A stretch of DNA of 64,000 nt from Porphyromonas uenonis 60-3 (GTDB taxonomy: Bacteria; Bacteroidota; Bacteroidia; Bacteroidales; Porphyromonadaceae): positions 1-64,000 of the forward strand of contig NZ_ACLR01000123.1 in the NCBI RefSeq assembly GCF_000174775.1. The letters run 5' to 3'. The notes beneath the pieces are model-generated. The model made no database searches and was not told the origin of the DNA. It worked only from the letters and a program-made list of their open reading frames with translations. Positions 33,354-43,034 of the stretch are shown here, piece after piece. The position numbers and the translations under genes were made by a program. Position 1 is the stretch's first letter. Every line of letters begins with the position of its first letter.

Positions 33354-34946
33354 ATGGCACAAGAGCTACACGACCAGACTACCGATGCGCACACGATGCC
33401 ATCGTCTCGCACGCAGCGTATCGCTCGCAATACGCTCTTCCTCTTCGTGCGTATGGCGGTGGTCACCCTACTCTCCCTCTATATTTCTAGGGTGCTCCTA
33501 GCAGCGCTCGGTGTGGAGGACTTCGGGGTTTATCAGGTGGTGGGGAGCTTGGTGACCGCCTTTGGCTTTGTCAATGGGGCGATGGTTGCCGCCACACAGC
33601 GCTTCTACTCCTACGAGCTGGGACGGGGCAACGACTCAGGCGTGGGGCGCGTCTACAGCGTCTCGATCGTGGTGCAGCTACTACTGATCCTGCTCATCTG
33701 CGCCGTGGCGATCCCCTTCGGTCTATGGTACGTGCCGAGCCATCTGGTGGCTCCGCCCGAGCGACTGACGGTGGCGCTGTGGATCTACTTTATCTCCTTG
33801 GGGACCTTCGTGGTCAACATGCTGCTCACCCCGTTTCAAAGTCTCATCGTCTCTCACGAGCGGATGAATCTCTTTGCCCTGCTCAGCATCGTGGACATCT
33901 CGCTACGACTGGGTGCCGTGCTACTCCTGAAGGCATACGCTGGCGACAAACTCCTCCTCTACCCTATCCTGCTCCTTGCCGTCAGTGGCGTGATGGCGCT
34001 CTGCTACGTGGGGTGCACGCGTAGGCTCTTTCGTCAGGTACACTTTCGCTGGGTACGGGACAGGTCGGCTTACCGAGAGATACTCTCCTACTCGGGGTGG
34101 AACCTCTTTGGCAATCTCGCTGCCGTGGCTCAGACGCAGGGTATCAACATCGTCTACAACTACTTCTTCGGTCCCGTTCTGAATGCAGCCTTTGGCATTG
34201 TCAACTCGGTGCGTGGTGCGCTCATTACCTTTGCCAATAACTATCAGATGGCGGCCAATCCGCAGATTATCAAGTCGTACGCTGCCGAGGAGTATGGCTA
34301 CCTGCATAAGCTCATCTGCGCCAGTGCTAAGATATCCTACCTGCTGATGCTCTGCGTGGTGATCCCCTTTGCGCTAGACCTGGACCTACTGCTCCGTCTG
34401 TGGCTTGTCAAGCCACCTGCCTATGCGAGCCTACTACTCCAGTGGACGCTGATCGTACTGCTCATAGAGAGCCTCTCTGGTGCGCTCATGACGGGGATCC
34501 AAGCGACGGGGCGAGTACGCATTTACCAAGTAGTGGTCGGGGGCATGATCATCATGATCCTACCGCTCTCTATGCTGGCTTTCTGGTTGGGTGCCCCACC
34601 AGAGTACTCTATATACATTAATATATTGGTCTCCATAGCATGCCTAGCGGTACGACTGGTGCTCTCCTACAGATATCATGCTCTAGGCGTGGGCTACTAC
34701 CTCAAGCGGGTGGTGCTACCTATCTTACCTCCGACCATCGTCATGCTAGTGGGGGCTTACCTCTATCGGCACCTGCTCCCCTACGTAGGCTCTATCTGGG
34801 GACTACTGGTGGCGTCTATCTTGCTTGGCGGATTGTGTGTCGTGGTCATCTTGACGCTCTCGCTGACTGTCGAAGAGCGACAACTCGTGAAGGGCTACCT
34901 GCATCTCTCCAAGAGGCGACAGGCTCCAAAGAACTTACCAAACTAA
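33354..34946 (+). CDS. Second Wzx/MATE-type polysaccharide flippase
   Basis: A 530-residue integral membrane protein of the polysaccharide-transport family with about 14 hydrophobic segments. YISRVLLAALGVEDFGVYQV near residue 43 is the typical first motif. It is longer than the flippase at 11277 and not closely related. An internal ATG at 33396 is an alternative start that would lose only 14 polar residues. It is followed after 4 nt by a pyruvyltransferase-like gene, so it may serve a pyruvylated or otherwise distinct glycan. Confidence 0.85.
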   Translation: MAQELHDQTTDAHTMPSSRTQRIARNTLFLFVRMAVVTLLSLYISRVLLAALGVEDFGVYQVVGSLVTAFGFVNGAMVAATQRFYSYELGRGNDSGVGRVYSVSIVVQLLLILLICAVAIPFGLWYVPSHLVAPPERLTVALWIYFISLGTFVVNMLLTPFQSLIVSHERMNLFALLSIVDISLRLGAVLLLKAYAGDKLLLYPILLLAVSGVMALCYVGCTRRLFRQVHFRWVRDRSAYREILSYSGWNLFGNLAAVAQTQGINIVYNYFFGPVLNAAFGIVNSVRGALITFANNYQMAANPQIIKSYAAEEYGYLHKLICASAKISYLLMLCVVIPFALDLDLLLRLWLVKPPAYASLLLQWTLIVLLIESLSGALMTGIQATGRVRIYQVVVGGMIIMILPLSMLAFWLGAPPEYSIYINILVSIACLAVRLVLSYRYHALGVGYYLKRVVLPILPPTIVMLVGAYLYRHLLPYVGSIWGLLVASILLGGLCVVVILTLSLTVEERQLVKGYLHLSKRRQAPKNLPN

Positions 34947-34950
34947 GACG

Positions 34951-36060
34951 ATGACGACTAAACGAATCCATATACTGACCCACCCTCTAGGGGCTAACTA
35001 TGGGGGTATCATGCAGGCCTATGCACTACAGCAAGCCTTGCGTCAGATGGACTACGAGCCTGTGACGCTGGACATACCTTTCGACCGTCGCTCTCGGCTA
35101 AGGCGATGGGCTGAGGCACAGGTTCGCACCGTCAAGCGGATCTCCTACGATCAGTCTATACGATCGGAGCGTGTCGTACTACAGCACACGTCACGCTTCG
35201 TACAGCAGCACATAACACTCTCGCCACCGCTACGCAGTGACGCACAGCTACGACAACACTACCGAAAGCAACCTGCTCATGCCTATGTCGTGGGGAGTGA
35301 TCAGGTGTGGCGACAGGAGTTTGTCCCAATGCTGGACGACTACTTCCTCGGCTTTATTCCTGAGGCAGACCCAGTGCGACGCATAGCCTATGCGGCTTCC
35401 TTTGGAGTGGATCCGATAGACATAGCTCCTGAGCGGACGGCTCTCTACAGTGAGCTCTTGAGCCGCTTTGTGGCTATATCGGTGCGCGAGAGTTCGGCCG
35501 TGCCACTCTTAGCGCAACGGTTTGGCGCCACAGCTCAGTGGGTGCTGGACCCGACAATGCTCTTTACGAAGGAGGAGTACATTGACCAGCTTGGACTGCG
35601 GGAGGAGCCTTCGGGAGAAGTCTTCGCCTATATGCTGACACACACACCGCACAAGGAGGAGCTCGCACGGCAGATCGCTGAGTCGCATCATACGACGTAC
35701 CACCTCTTCGCTCCGTGGCGCCACTGGACGAAGCGTGGACAAGAACTGGAGGCGTGCATCTTGCCTCCCGTAGAGAGGTGGCTTGAGGGGATCCTCAACG
35801 CTCAGTGCGTGGTGACGGACTCCTTCCACGGGGTCGCCTTCTCGCTCATCTTTGGCAAGCCTTTTGTCGCCATCGTCAACAACCATGGCGGTTGCAGTCG
35901 CTTTGACACCCTGATCAAGCTCTTCGATCTGGAGCACCATCAGGAGGGAGCGTATGAGTTGGTCAGCTCGCCTAAGTGCTATGATGTGAAAGCAATAGCA
36001 CAGACCCTAGCACGCCATCGAATTACCTCCATAGGCTTCCTAGAAAGCGCCTTGCACTAA
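34951..36060 (+). CDS. Polysaccharide pyruvyl transferase family protein
   Basis: A 369-residue protein of the CsaB/WcaK-type family. GANYGGIMQAYALQQALRQM is the N-terminal motif, VVGSDQVWRQEF the central motif, and TDSFHGVAFSLIFGKPFVAI the C-terminal one with the conserved His. Family members add ketal-linked pyruvate to sugars; some relatives in capsule loci may have other transferase roles. It is downstream of and co-directional with the flippase. Confidence 0.88.
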   Translation: MTTKRIHILTHPLGANYGGIMQAYALQQALRQMDYEPVTLDIPFDRRSRLRRWAEAQVRTVKRISYDQSIRSERVVLQHTSRFVQQHITLSPPLRSDAQLRQHYRKQPAHAYVVGSDQVWRQEFVPMLDDYFLGFIPEADPVRRIAYAASFGVDPIDIAPERTALYSELLSRFVAISVRESSAVPLLAQRFGATAQWVLDPTMLFTKEEYIDQLGLREEPSGEVFAYMLTHTPHKEELARQIAESHHTTYHLFAPWRHWTKRGQELEACILPPVERWLEGILNAQCVVTDSFHGVAFSLIFGKPFVAIVNNHGGCSRFDTLIKLFDLEHHQEGAYELVSSPKCYDVKAIAQTLARHRITSIGFLESALH

Positions 36061-36111
36061 CTAAACGGATTCGAGATTTACGCAAAAGGTCCTTGAATCA
36101 GTTATTATCCG

Positions 36112-36119
36112 TACCTTTG
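36112..36119 (+). promoter_or_regulatory. TACCTTTG promoter box of the export genes
   Basis: TAnnTTTG box at 36112-36119 with TTG at 36093-36095. The leader to ATG 36225 is about 100 nt and purine-rich. Confidence 0.55.
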
Positions 36120-36224
36120 CTTTTATCTAAAAAACAAAAACCTATAGTAACTACTGGGGAGGGTATCTATCAAAGGAGGAGGCCAAAACACGCACGCCAT
36201 ACTCTTTTGGAGCGACCTCTCTGA

Positions 36225-37073
36225 ATGACTATACAACGCATCTTCTATCAAATGAAACCTTTAGCTTGCACCCATCCACACGTCCTCGGAGGTCTCCTAC
36301 TGGCTTGGATCTTTCTCCTTGCGACCTCCTGTGCATCACGCAAAGACGTTGTCTACCTGCAAGATGCGACAGCTGGAACTGTCTCTCAATATACTATCCC
36401 CGTCCCCCGTATCGTCAAGGGAGACATGCTGGGTATTACGGTCAACTCAAAGAATCGCGAGCTCTCGGAGCCTTTTAACCTACCTATGGTCGGATACTAT
36501 AGCGCTTTCGGCATCTCAGCCTCTAATACGCAACAAGGCTATATAGTAGATGATGAGGGCTACATCTCTTTCCCTGGTCTGGGGCGTGTCCATGTGGATG
36601 GACTGACTCGCAACGAGCTCAACACGAAGATCGCTACGGAGCTACGCGACAAGGGTCTCCTCAATGACGCTACCGTCACCGTCTCGCTACTCAATGCGCA
36701 GATATCTGTACTCGGTGAAGTGGCTCACCCAGGGCGCTTCCCGATGGTGAGTGACCAGGTCTCTATCCTAGACGCTATCGCTATGGCGGGAGACCTAACC
36801 ATACAGGGGCGCAGAGACAATGTACTGGTCATCCGAGAGGTCAACGGGGAGCGACACATCGTGGCTCACGACCTGCGTAGTGACAAGATATTTGACTCCC
36901 CCTGCTATTTCCTCCGTCAGGGAGATATCGTATATGTAGAGCCAAACGATGCTAAAGCGCAGACGGCTAGTATCAACCCCAATAACAATGTGGGGACCTG
37001 GCTCAGCGTCATCAGCACAGCGACCTCTCTGACCACCTTTGTCTTTACCATCGTAGCTAACCAGAGGAGATAA
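36225..37073 (+). CDS. wza: Polysaccharide export outer-membrane lipoprotein (Wza/BexD type)
   Basis: A 282-residue lipoprotein with lipobox LLATSC at about residue 37, then RKDVVYLQDATAG and a Poly_export domain (VKGDMLGITVNSKN) followed by SLBB-like segments (VSVLGEVAHPGRFPMVSD and RQGDIVYVEPND). It ends with a hydrophobic helix (WLSVISTATSLTTFVFTIV) that crosses the outer membrane in the Wza octamer. ATG 36252 is a possible shorter start. It forms the export channel with the Wzc-like protein encoded next. Confidence 0.92.
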   Translation: MTIQRIFYQMKPLACTHPHVLGGLLLAWIFLLATSCASRKDVVYLQDATAGTVSQYTIPVPRIVKGDMLGITVNSKNRELSEPFNLPMVGYYSAFGISASNTQQGYIVDDEGYISFPGLGRVHVDGLTRNELNTKIATELRDKGLLNDATVTVSLLNAQISVLGEVAHPGRFPMVSDQVSILDAIAMAGDLTIQGRRDNVLVIREVNGERHIVAHDLRSDKIFDSPCYFLRQGDIVYVEPNDAKAQTASINPNNNVGTWLSVISTATSLTTFVFTIVANQRR

Positions 37074-37120
37074 GTTCTTTCTGCGCTCACACCTACCACT
37101 TAGCACGGTTTATTTTTAGT

Positions 37121-38821
37121 ATGGAATACGCTACAGATTCGATCCAGCAGGAGCCAGCACGCTCCCTAGAGGAGGCCAGTACGCTCTCTCTGCAAGACAT
37201 CCTCATGATCCTGAAGGCCAACTGGCTCTTCATACTGCTATCACTCATCGTATGCCTGACTCTAGGATTCCTATATATCAAGTCCTCCCCGCATCAGTAC
37301 AGTCGCTCGGCTAGCCTCTTGATCAAGAACGAGACGCCGATGAGCTCTGCTATGCAGCAACTGGCTCAGTTTGCAGGAGATAAGCACGCCTACAGCGATG
37401 ACGTCTCCAATCAGATCATCATCCTAAGCACGGAGCGTGTCGTCAGCGAGACTGTACGACGTCTAGGTCTAGACGTGCAGTACCATTACAATGCTGGCCT
37501 ACGAGAGAAAGACCTTTACAAGCAGTCGCCCGTCTCTATCCGCTTTGTCAATGCAGATCCAGATGAAAAGATTACACTCCGTGTCAAGCCAGACAAGGGA
37601 TCTGACAGCCAAGTCATACTCTACGACATCAAGAGTTCGCTCGTAGGCAAGGTTCAGGAGCCTATCACGGCACCACTAGGTGACACCATAGCTACACCCA
37701 TTGGTCAGGTAGTCGTAGAGGCAACACCATACTACAGCAACTTCCCTAGCTATGAGGTGCTGAAAGTGCAGAAAGAGAACTTTCACTCCATCGTGGATAG
37801 CTATATGAGATCTCTCCAAGTATCACTCCAGCAGAAAGATGCTTCCGTCATCAAGCTTACCATGCAGTCTAGCAATCCACAGCTCGCCGAGGACTTTCTC
37901 TCTACCCTCATCCTCGTCTACACAGAGCTAGAGCGCGAGGACAAGGTGAAGGTTGCTGAGAGCACCCAGCGCTTCGTCGATGACCGCCTAGCGATCATTA
38001 GCTCTGAGCTAGGACAGGTAGACGCTGAGATCGAAGGCTTCAAGCAGTCACAGCAGATCGCCGATATACAGGCCGAAGCTCAGGAATATATCAAGGGGCG
38101 CTCAGAGATCAAGACGCGTCTCGTCGAGCTCAACAATAGTATCTCCATCGCTCAGTTTGTCCGTGGACACCTCAAGGACAAGAATCAGATGGAGGCGCTC
38201 ATACCCGCCAATGTGGGCATAGCCTCTCCTGCCATCGAAGCAGCTATCGCTAAGTACAACGAACTCCTACTCAAGCGTGACCAGCTACAGGCCAACTCCA
38301 GTAGCCAGAACCCGCTCGTCCAGGAGCTCAACACACAGCTTGCTGCTCAGAGGCTCTCTATCATCACCTCCATAGATAACCTCATATCGACCCTCGAAGT
38401 GGAGCGACAAGGTATACTCTCTGAGCAGTCTAGCTATAAGGGACGCATCACCTCCGTGCCTATGCAGGAGCGCATCGTAGGAAGCATCTACCGACAGCAG
38501 AAGATCAAGGAGGAGCTCTACCTCTTCCTCCTCAATGTACGGGAGCAAAACGCACTCTCCATAGAGTCGGCCGAGTCAAACGCACGACTCATCCAAGCAC
38601 CCACAGGACCGGTCGCACCTGTCAGCCCTCGTGTCCCAATCATCATGCTGGCTGCGGGCCTGCTCGGACTGCTGATCCCAACGGCCATAATCTACATACG
38701 TAGCATCGCTAACAATAAGGTACGTGGCAAGGCTGATAGTAGAGCGCTACACGACTATACCTGTACTAGGAGAGGTGCCACACTACAAGGCCTCCAAGCA
38801 CCACGTCAAGAGTACTGGTGA
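37121..38821 (+). CDS. wzc: Wzc-like chain-length protein, periplasmic/membrane part (frame-interrupted)
   Basis: 566 residues: Wzz domain with a first membrane helix (LFILLSLIVCLTLGFLYI), a long coiled-coil middle (about residues 290-480) and a second membrane helix (MLAAGLLGLLIPTAIIYI). Usual Bacteroidota Wzc proteins of about 800 residues continue into a tyrosine kinase. Here homology ends near residue 539 (38737): one extra base near 38738 shifts the frame, and the last 27 residues are out-of-frame sequence. The +1 frame from 38739 reads VERYTTIPVLGEVPHYKASK, as expected for Wzc, up to a stop at 38868. A second +1 step leads into the kinase frame. Frameshift mutations, recoding or sequence error are all possible. 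Confidence 0.85.
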   Translation: MEYATDSIQQEPARSLEEASTLSLQDILMILKANWLFILLSLIVCLTLGFLYIKSSPHQYSRSASLLIKNETPMSSAMQQLAQFAGDKHAYSDDVSNQIIILSTERVVSETVRRLGLDVQYHYNAGLREKDLYKQSPVSIRFVNADPDEKITLRVKPDKGSDSQVILYDIKSSLVGKVQEPITAPLGDTIATPIGQVVVEATPYYSNFPSYEVLKVQKENFHSIVDSYMRSLQVSLQQKDASVIKLTMQSSNPQLAEDFLSTLILVYTELEREDKVKVAESTQRFVDDRLAIISSELGQVDAEIEGFKQSQQIADIQAEAQEYIKGRSEIKTRLVELNNSISIAQFVRGHLKDKNQMEALIPANVGIASPAIEAAIAKYNELLLKRDQLQANSSSQNPLVQELNTQLAAQRLSIITSIDNLISTLEVERQGILSEQSSYKGRITSVPMQERIVGSIYRQQKIKEELYLFLLNVREQNALSIESAESNARLIQAPTGPVAPVSPRVPIIMLAAGLLGLLIPTAIIYIRSIANNKVRGKADSRALHDYTCTRRGATLQGLQAPRQEYW

Positions 38822-38871
38822 GCAGCTGAAGGATCAGCTCATCGGCCTGACACCAAAAGGAGCAGAGTGAG
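38738..38871 (+). other. Linker segment of Wzc in a third reading frame
   Basis: Frame 38739-38867 encodes a normal Wzc linker (VERYTTIPVLGEVPHY and onward to LIGLTPKGAE). It is bordered by two single-base frame changes, near 38738 and near 38868 (GAG-T-GAG). Protein-level conservation in the middle frame means that the interruptions are recent or are bypassed. Confidence 0.7.
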
Positions 38872-39606
38872 GTGATCGATCAGGCTTCACGAACGTTTGT
38901 CGTCGGGCGCCATCGGCGTAGTCTCGTCTCGGAGGCTTTCACCGTAATACGCTCCAACATCTCTTTCTTAGCGCCTGACAATGGAGCTCCTGTCAAGCGC
39001 ATCCTAGTCACCTCCGCTATACCTGGATCGGGTAAGACCTTTACCTCGTCCAATCTAGCTCTAAGCTTAGCTCAGTCGGGCAAGCGGGTACTCCTCATAG
39101 ATTGCGACATTCGCAAGAACACCCTCTCGAAAGCAATCGGTATGCACTGCAGAGGTCAACTAGGACTCTCCTCCTATCTCTCTGATGCTCGGATTACACC
39201 AGAGCAGATTATGTCTCCCTCGCTACAGACTGAGTCTCTCATCTTCCTTCCCAGTGGTCCCATACCTCCCAACCCTACCGAGCTACTTATGTCGCCACGC
39301 TTTGAGGAGCTTCTGCAGTATGCTGATGAAGCCTTTGACTATATCGTCATGGACACGATACCTGTCCTCAATCTTGCTGATACACGAGTCATCAGTCATC
39401 TGACCGACATTACGATCATGGTCGTTCGTGAGAATCACCTACCACGTCGTCTCCTCCACGAGCTGGAGGCGCTCTATCGTGATAAGCGACTCAAGGGACT
39501 ATGCGTCGTACTCAATGATGCTGGAATAGGAGCCTCCGCCTATGGGTACGGCTACGGCAGTTATGGCTATGGCAGCTACGGTAGCTATGGCAGTGAAAAG
39601 GAGTAA
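38872..39606 (+). CDS. Bacterial tyrosine kinase domain of Wzc
   Basis: 244 residues of BY-kinase with all nucleotide motifs: Walker A IPGSGKTF (about residues 50-57), Walker A' LLIDCDIRK (74-82) and Walker B YIVMDTIP (about 155-162). The C-terminus is a Gly/Tyr/Ser cluster (YGYGSYGYGSYGSYGSEKE), the autophosphorylation tail. The GTG at 38872 would allow separate translation, as in the split CapA/CapB kinases of Firmicutes, but the domain more likely descends from a fused Wzc. It lies next to a CpsB-type phosphatase that should remove its phosphates. Confidence 0.85.
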   Translation: MIDQASRTFVVGRHRRSLVSEAFTVIRSNISFLAPDNGAPVKRILVTSAIPGSGKTFTSSNLALSLAQSGKRVLLIDCDIRKNTLSKAIGMHCRGQLGLSSYLSDARITPEQIMSPSLQTESLIFLPSGPIPPNPTELLMSPRFEELLQYADEAFDYIVMDTIPVLNLADTRVISHLTDITIMVVRENHLPRRLLHELEALYRDKRLKGLCVVLNDAGIGASAYGYGYGSYGYGSYGSYGSEKE

Positions 39607-39642
39607 GACGGTGTGTTAGTGCTACAATAAACAGATAGACAC

Positions 39643-40389
39643 ATGTGGTGGTTCACGAAGCATAAGAAAGTAGACATCATCTCTGCGGGCTGGCTCGAGG
39701 GGATGACAGACATACACTGTCACCTCGTCCCTGCTGTCGATGACGGAAGTCGCTCTCTTGAGGAGACCCACCAGCTCATTGAGACGATGCGCTCTATCGG
39801 CATCCAGCGTATCATCACCACACCACATATCTATAGGCGCTACCCTCACAACGATAGCAATACTCTCCAGCAGGAGCTAGAGCAATTGCTCCCAAAGCTG
39901 TCGGATATGAGGGTTCCTCTGATGCTAGGCGCTGAGCATATGCTGGACGAAGGCTTCGAGGCGCACCTGGACAAGCCTCTCCTCACACTAGGAGACAGCA
40001 AGTACCTGCTCGTAGAGACCTCATTCGTAGGAGCTCCTCTAGACCTCTATCGACTCATTCAATCAGTCATTGTGTCTGGAGCCATCCCTATGCTCGCACA
40101 CCCAGAGCGATACCTCTATATGGATGATAAGACATACGACCACCTGCGAGGTGCAGGCTGTGCCTTCCAGCTCAATCTCTTCAGTCTCACGGGGATGTAT
40201 GGAGAGCAGGTACAGCGACGCGCTCAGCAGCTCCTCGAGCGTGGGGTCTACAGCTTTGTAGGCACGGACACCCATCGGATAGAGCTCTTTCGCAGGACCA
40301 TTTCATCTGCCAAGACCTATGCTAGATACGAAGATACTATACGCACACTTATAAAGAACAATGATACGCTCATAGCCACACACATGTGA
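39643..40389 (+). CDS. CpsB/CapC-type protein tyrosine phosphatase (PHP fold)
   Basis: 248 residues of a metal-dependent PHP-domain phosphatase. Metal ligands are visible in TDIHCHLVPAVDDGS (about residues 22-36), TTPHIY, LAHPERY and VGTDTH. These enzymes dephosphorylate the tyrosine-kinase tail of Wzc-type proteins and so control polymer length. It sits directly after the kinase gene. Confidence 0.93.
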   Translation: MWWFTKHKKVDIISAGWLEGMTDIHCHLVPAVDDGSRSLEETHQLIETMRSIGIQRIITTPHIYRRYPHNDSNTLQQELEQLLPKLSDMRVPLMLGAEHMLDEGFEAHLDKPLLTLGDSKYLLVETSFVGAPLDLYRLIQSVIVSGAIPMLAHPERYLYMDDKTYDHLRGAGCAFQLNLFSLTGMYGEQVQRRAQQLLERGVYSFVGTDTHRIELFRRTISSAKTYARYEDTIRTLIKNNDTLIATHM

Positions 40390-40427
40390 GCCCCATCCCC
40401 AAAAACGACTAACAGCACTTGATCATT

Positions 40428-42455
40428 ATGAAGACAAAAGTATTCCTACGGAAATGCTTAGGTAGTCGATATGTCAACTACCGCATCATCGCACTCATCG
40501 ACTTACTGCTGAGTGTCATCGCTTCGCTGTCCGCTGTCTTCATCGCCAGCTACGCACTCCTGACGCTCACGGGGATCTACTTTCACGAGTCTGTGGCTGA
40601 GTATACAGGTATTGACCACCCAACTCTTTCATTTATCGTACTCTCGGGAGGGTTCTCTCTACTGATACTCCTACTCTTCCCAGTCTACAAGGGGATCATC
40701 CGTATCCGCACCTTCTCTTACGGCTTTAACTACCTCTGGCTCTCACTATGCAAGGCGCTCGTCCTTGGACTAACCTTAGGCGTACTATCTAGAGAGTGGC
40801 TCTTTGGAGTGGTATACTTCGCACTAGACACCCTCTTCACCCTCTTCTTCCTAACGGGCTTTAGGACTGTTGTGCAGTTCATCTGGAGCTTTGTCAATGG
40901 GGCGCCCTCGACAATGAGTCGCACGCCAGCTCTCATCTTCGGTGTTGACGACCGATCCTCGCAACTTGCCGACAAGCTCTCCAACTCCTATCAGGGCAAA
41001 GGGCTCTACGTCGTAGGCTTTGTCGAGACCAACCAACCGACCGAAAAGATGACCGTCGGAGGCAAACCAATCTTCTACACGCCAGACACCGTCGCCTTCT
41101 CTGCACTACTGGACAAGCACCATATCTCCGTCCTCCTCTTCTCTGGTTACGATGTGCTCCACGAGAATGCCACCTTTGCATCGATCTGCATAGACCGCAA
41201 GATTCGTCTCCTCGTTGATCAGGAGCCTCGACGCATACTCAACGTGGACAGTCGTCCGCCCATCGAGGAGATACAGATCGAGGACATACTGGGTCGTGAG
41301 TCCATCTTCCTCAACATGAAGCCTATCTCAGAGGCGCTGCACGACAAGACCATCCTCGTAACAGGAGCGACAGGCTCTATCGGCAGTGAGATAGTACGTC
41401 AGCTAGCTCGGCTTGAGCCTCAGATGATTGTGCTCTTTGACATAGCGGAGACACCTATGCACGAGTTGCGCCTAGAGCTACAACGTTGCTATCCGAGTGG
41501 TCACTTTGCCTATGTCATGGGAGACATACGCAATCCTCAGCGACTAGACTTTGTCATGCGCAAGTTTCACCCCGACAAAGTCTTTCATGCAGCAGCCTAT
41601 AAGCACGTTCCGCTTATGGAGGAGAACCCCTGCGAGGCAGTCACAACCAATATCATCGGTACTTTCAACATTGCGAGCAAATGTCTCGAGCATGGTGTCG
41701 AGCAGATGGTCATGCTCTCAACGGACAAGGCGGTCAACCCCAGTAGCGTCATGGGAGCTACTAAGCGCTTCTGCGAAATGATCGTCCAGAGCTTAGACCT
41801 AGCCATCAAGCGTGGAGAGGTGCTAGCAGAGGTGCCGACACGCTTTGCGACGACACGCTTCGGCAACGTACTCAACTCGGCTGGCTCCGTCATCCCCACC
41901 TTCAAGCATCAATTGCAGCGTGGCGGACCACTGACAGTCACCGACCCTCGCATCGAGCGTTACTTTATGACCATCCCCGAGGCTAGCCAGCTAGTCCTAG
42001 AGGCCAGCATGCTCTCTCGCGGCGGTGAGGTCTTTGTCTTTGACATGGGCGACCTCGTCAAGATAGCTGACCTAGCCAAACGTATGATACAGCTAGCTGG
42101 CTACGAGCCTGACAAAGACATCAAGATCATCTACACAGGCCTACGTCCTGGAGAGAAGCTCTACGAGGAGACCATACACGACAAGGAGAAAGACCTCCCC
42201 ACGGCACACAATAAGATACATATCGTACAGACCCGCGAGGAGGCCTTCGAACGGATTCGCCAGATGGTACAGCTCTTCAAGCGCCTCGCCCACGAGGGAG
42301 ATGTCAATGGTGTCGTCTACCTCCTCAAGAAGGCCATCCCTGAGTACAAGAGTCTTAATAGCGATACCTTTGCCGCCTTCGAGCGTGGAGAGCAGATCCC
42401 CTTCAACCTAGAGGCAGAGCTAAACAATATAGCCACTGAGCTAGCACAAAACTAA
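40428..42455 (+). CDS. UDP-N-acetylglucosamine 4,6-dehydratase, PglF/CapD-like membrane type
   Basis: About 675 residues. Start taken at ATG 40428; a TTG 9 nt upstream is less likely. Four N-terminal membrane helices (to about residue 155) precede a regulatory Rossmann domain and the catalytic SDR domain: VTGATGSIGSEIVRQLA near residue 310, AAYKHVPLMEENPCEAV, STDKAVNPSSVMGATKR and ATTRFGNVLNSAGSVIP. The enzyme makes the UDP-4-keto-6-deoxy sugar. It is the first step that the PglC/PglD/PglE-like genes at 17.5-20.8 kb need, so the two polysaccharide blocks are probably linked in function. Confidence 0.93.
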   Translation: MKTKVFLRKCLGSRYVNYRIIALIDLLLSVIASLSAVFIASYALLTLTGIYFHESVAEYTGIDHPTLSFIVLSGGFSLLILLLFPVYKGIIRIRTFSYGFNYLWLSLCKALVLGLTLGVLSREWLFGVVYFALDTLFTLFFLTGFRTVVQFIWSFVNGAPSTMSRTPALIFGVDDRSSQLADKLSNSYQGKGLYVVGFVETNQPTEKMTVGGKPIFYTPDTVAFSALLDKHHISVLLFSGYDVLHENATFASICIDRKIRLLVDQEPRRILNVDSRPPIEEIQIEDILGRESIFLNMKPISEALHDKTILVTGATGSIGSEIVRQLARLEPQMIVLFDIAETPMHELRLELQRCYPSGHFAYVMGDIRNPQRLDFVMRKFHPDKVFHAAAYKHVPLMEENPCEAVTTNIIGTFNIASKCLEHGVEQMVMLSTDKAVNPSSVMGATKRFCEMIVQSLDLAIKRGEVLAEVPTRFATTRFGNVLNSAGSVIPTFKHQLQRGGPLTVTDPRIERYFMTIPEASQLVLEASMLSRGGEVFVFDMGDLVKIADLAKRMIQLAGYEPDKDIKIIYTGLRPGEKLYEETIHDKEKDLPTAHNKIHIVQTREEAFERIRQMVQLFKRLAHEGDVNGVVYLLKKAIPEYKSLNSDTFAAFERGEQIPFNLEAELNNIATELAQN

Positions 42456-42497
42456 CGCATCGCCAGGCTCACAGCGAAAGCCCTGCGCAGGGAGCCG

Positions 42498-43034
42498 TTA
42501 CGCCTTCAGACGCAGTTGCTGGGCTATCCAGCTAGCTATCTTCGCCTCGCTGTTGACACCATGCATGGCGAGAGCCTCCATATCGATCGTGTGATGAGCT
42601 CGGCTGTAGATAGGCTCACGCAGACGCATCGCCTCTGCGACATGCTGACGAAGCTCCTCGCCCGTAAGATGCGCTACAGAGGGACGGGTACGCTTCGTAA
42701 GCTCCAGTCGCTGAGCTAGCACCTCACTACTGTAGCGCAGGTAAAGCACCGTGCCACTCTCTAGTAGCATATCCATATTGTCGTGGTAAATAGGCAAGCC
42801 ACCACCCGTAGCGATGACCGCATCATTGAGCCCCGCAATCTCCTCGAGGATCATCCGCTCTTTCTGGCGAAAGTAATCCTCGCCATGCAGCCGAAAGAGG
42901 TCAGACACCCGCTGACGAAAGCGACTCTCGATATAGATGTCTGTATCTACAAATTCATAGCCTAGTAGCTCCGCCAGCATACGACCTACGGTACTCTTGC
43001 CAGCACTCATGTAGCCGATCAGATAGATAGTCAT
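42498..43034 (-). CDS. aroK: Shikimate kinase
   Basis: 178 residues. Walker A GYMSAGKSTVGRML (residues 7-20), DTDIYIESR with the shikimate-binding aspartate, and the glycine motif ATGGGLPIY are all present. It phosphorylates shikimate on the way to chorismate, which the men operon also consumes. It overlaps the upstream HD-phosphohydrolase gene by 4 nt (43031-43034) and is translated after it. Confidence 0.95.
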   Translation of the reverse strand: MTIYLIGYMSAGKSTVGRMLAELLGYEFVDTDIYIESRFRQRVSDLFRLHGEDYFRQKERMILEEIAGLNDAVIATGGGLPIYHDNMDMLLESGTVLYLRYSSEVLAQRLELTKRTRPSVAHLTGEELRQHVAEAMRLREPIYSRAHHTIDMEALAMHGVNSEAKIASWIAQQLRLKA

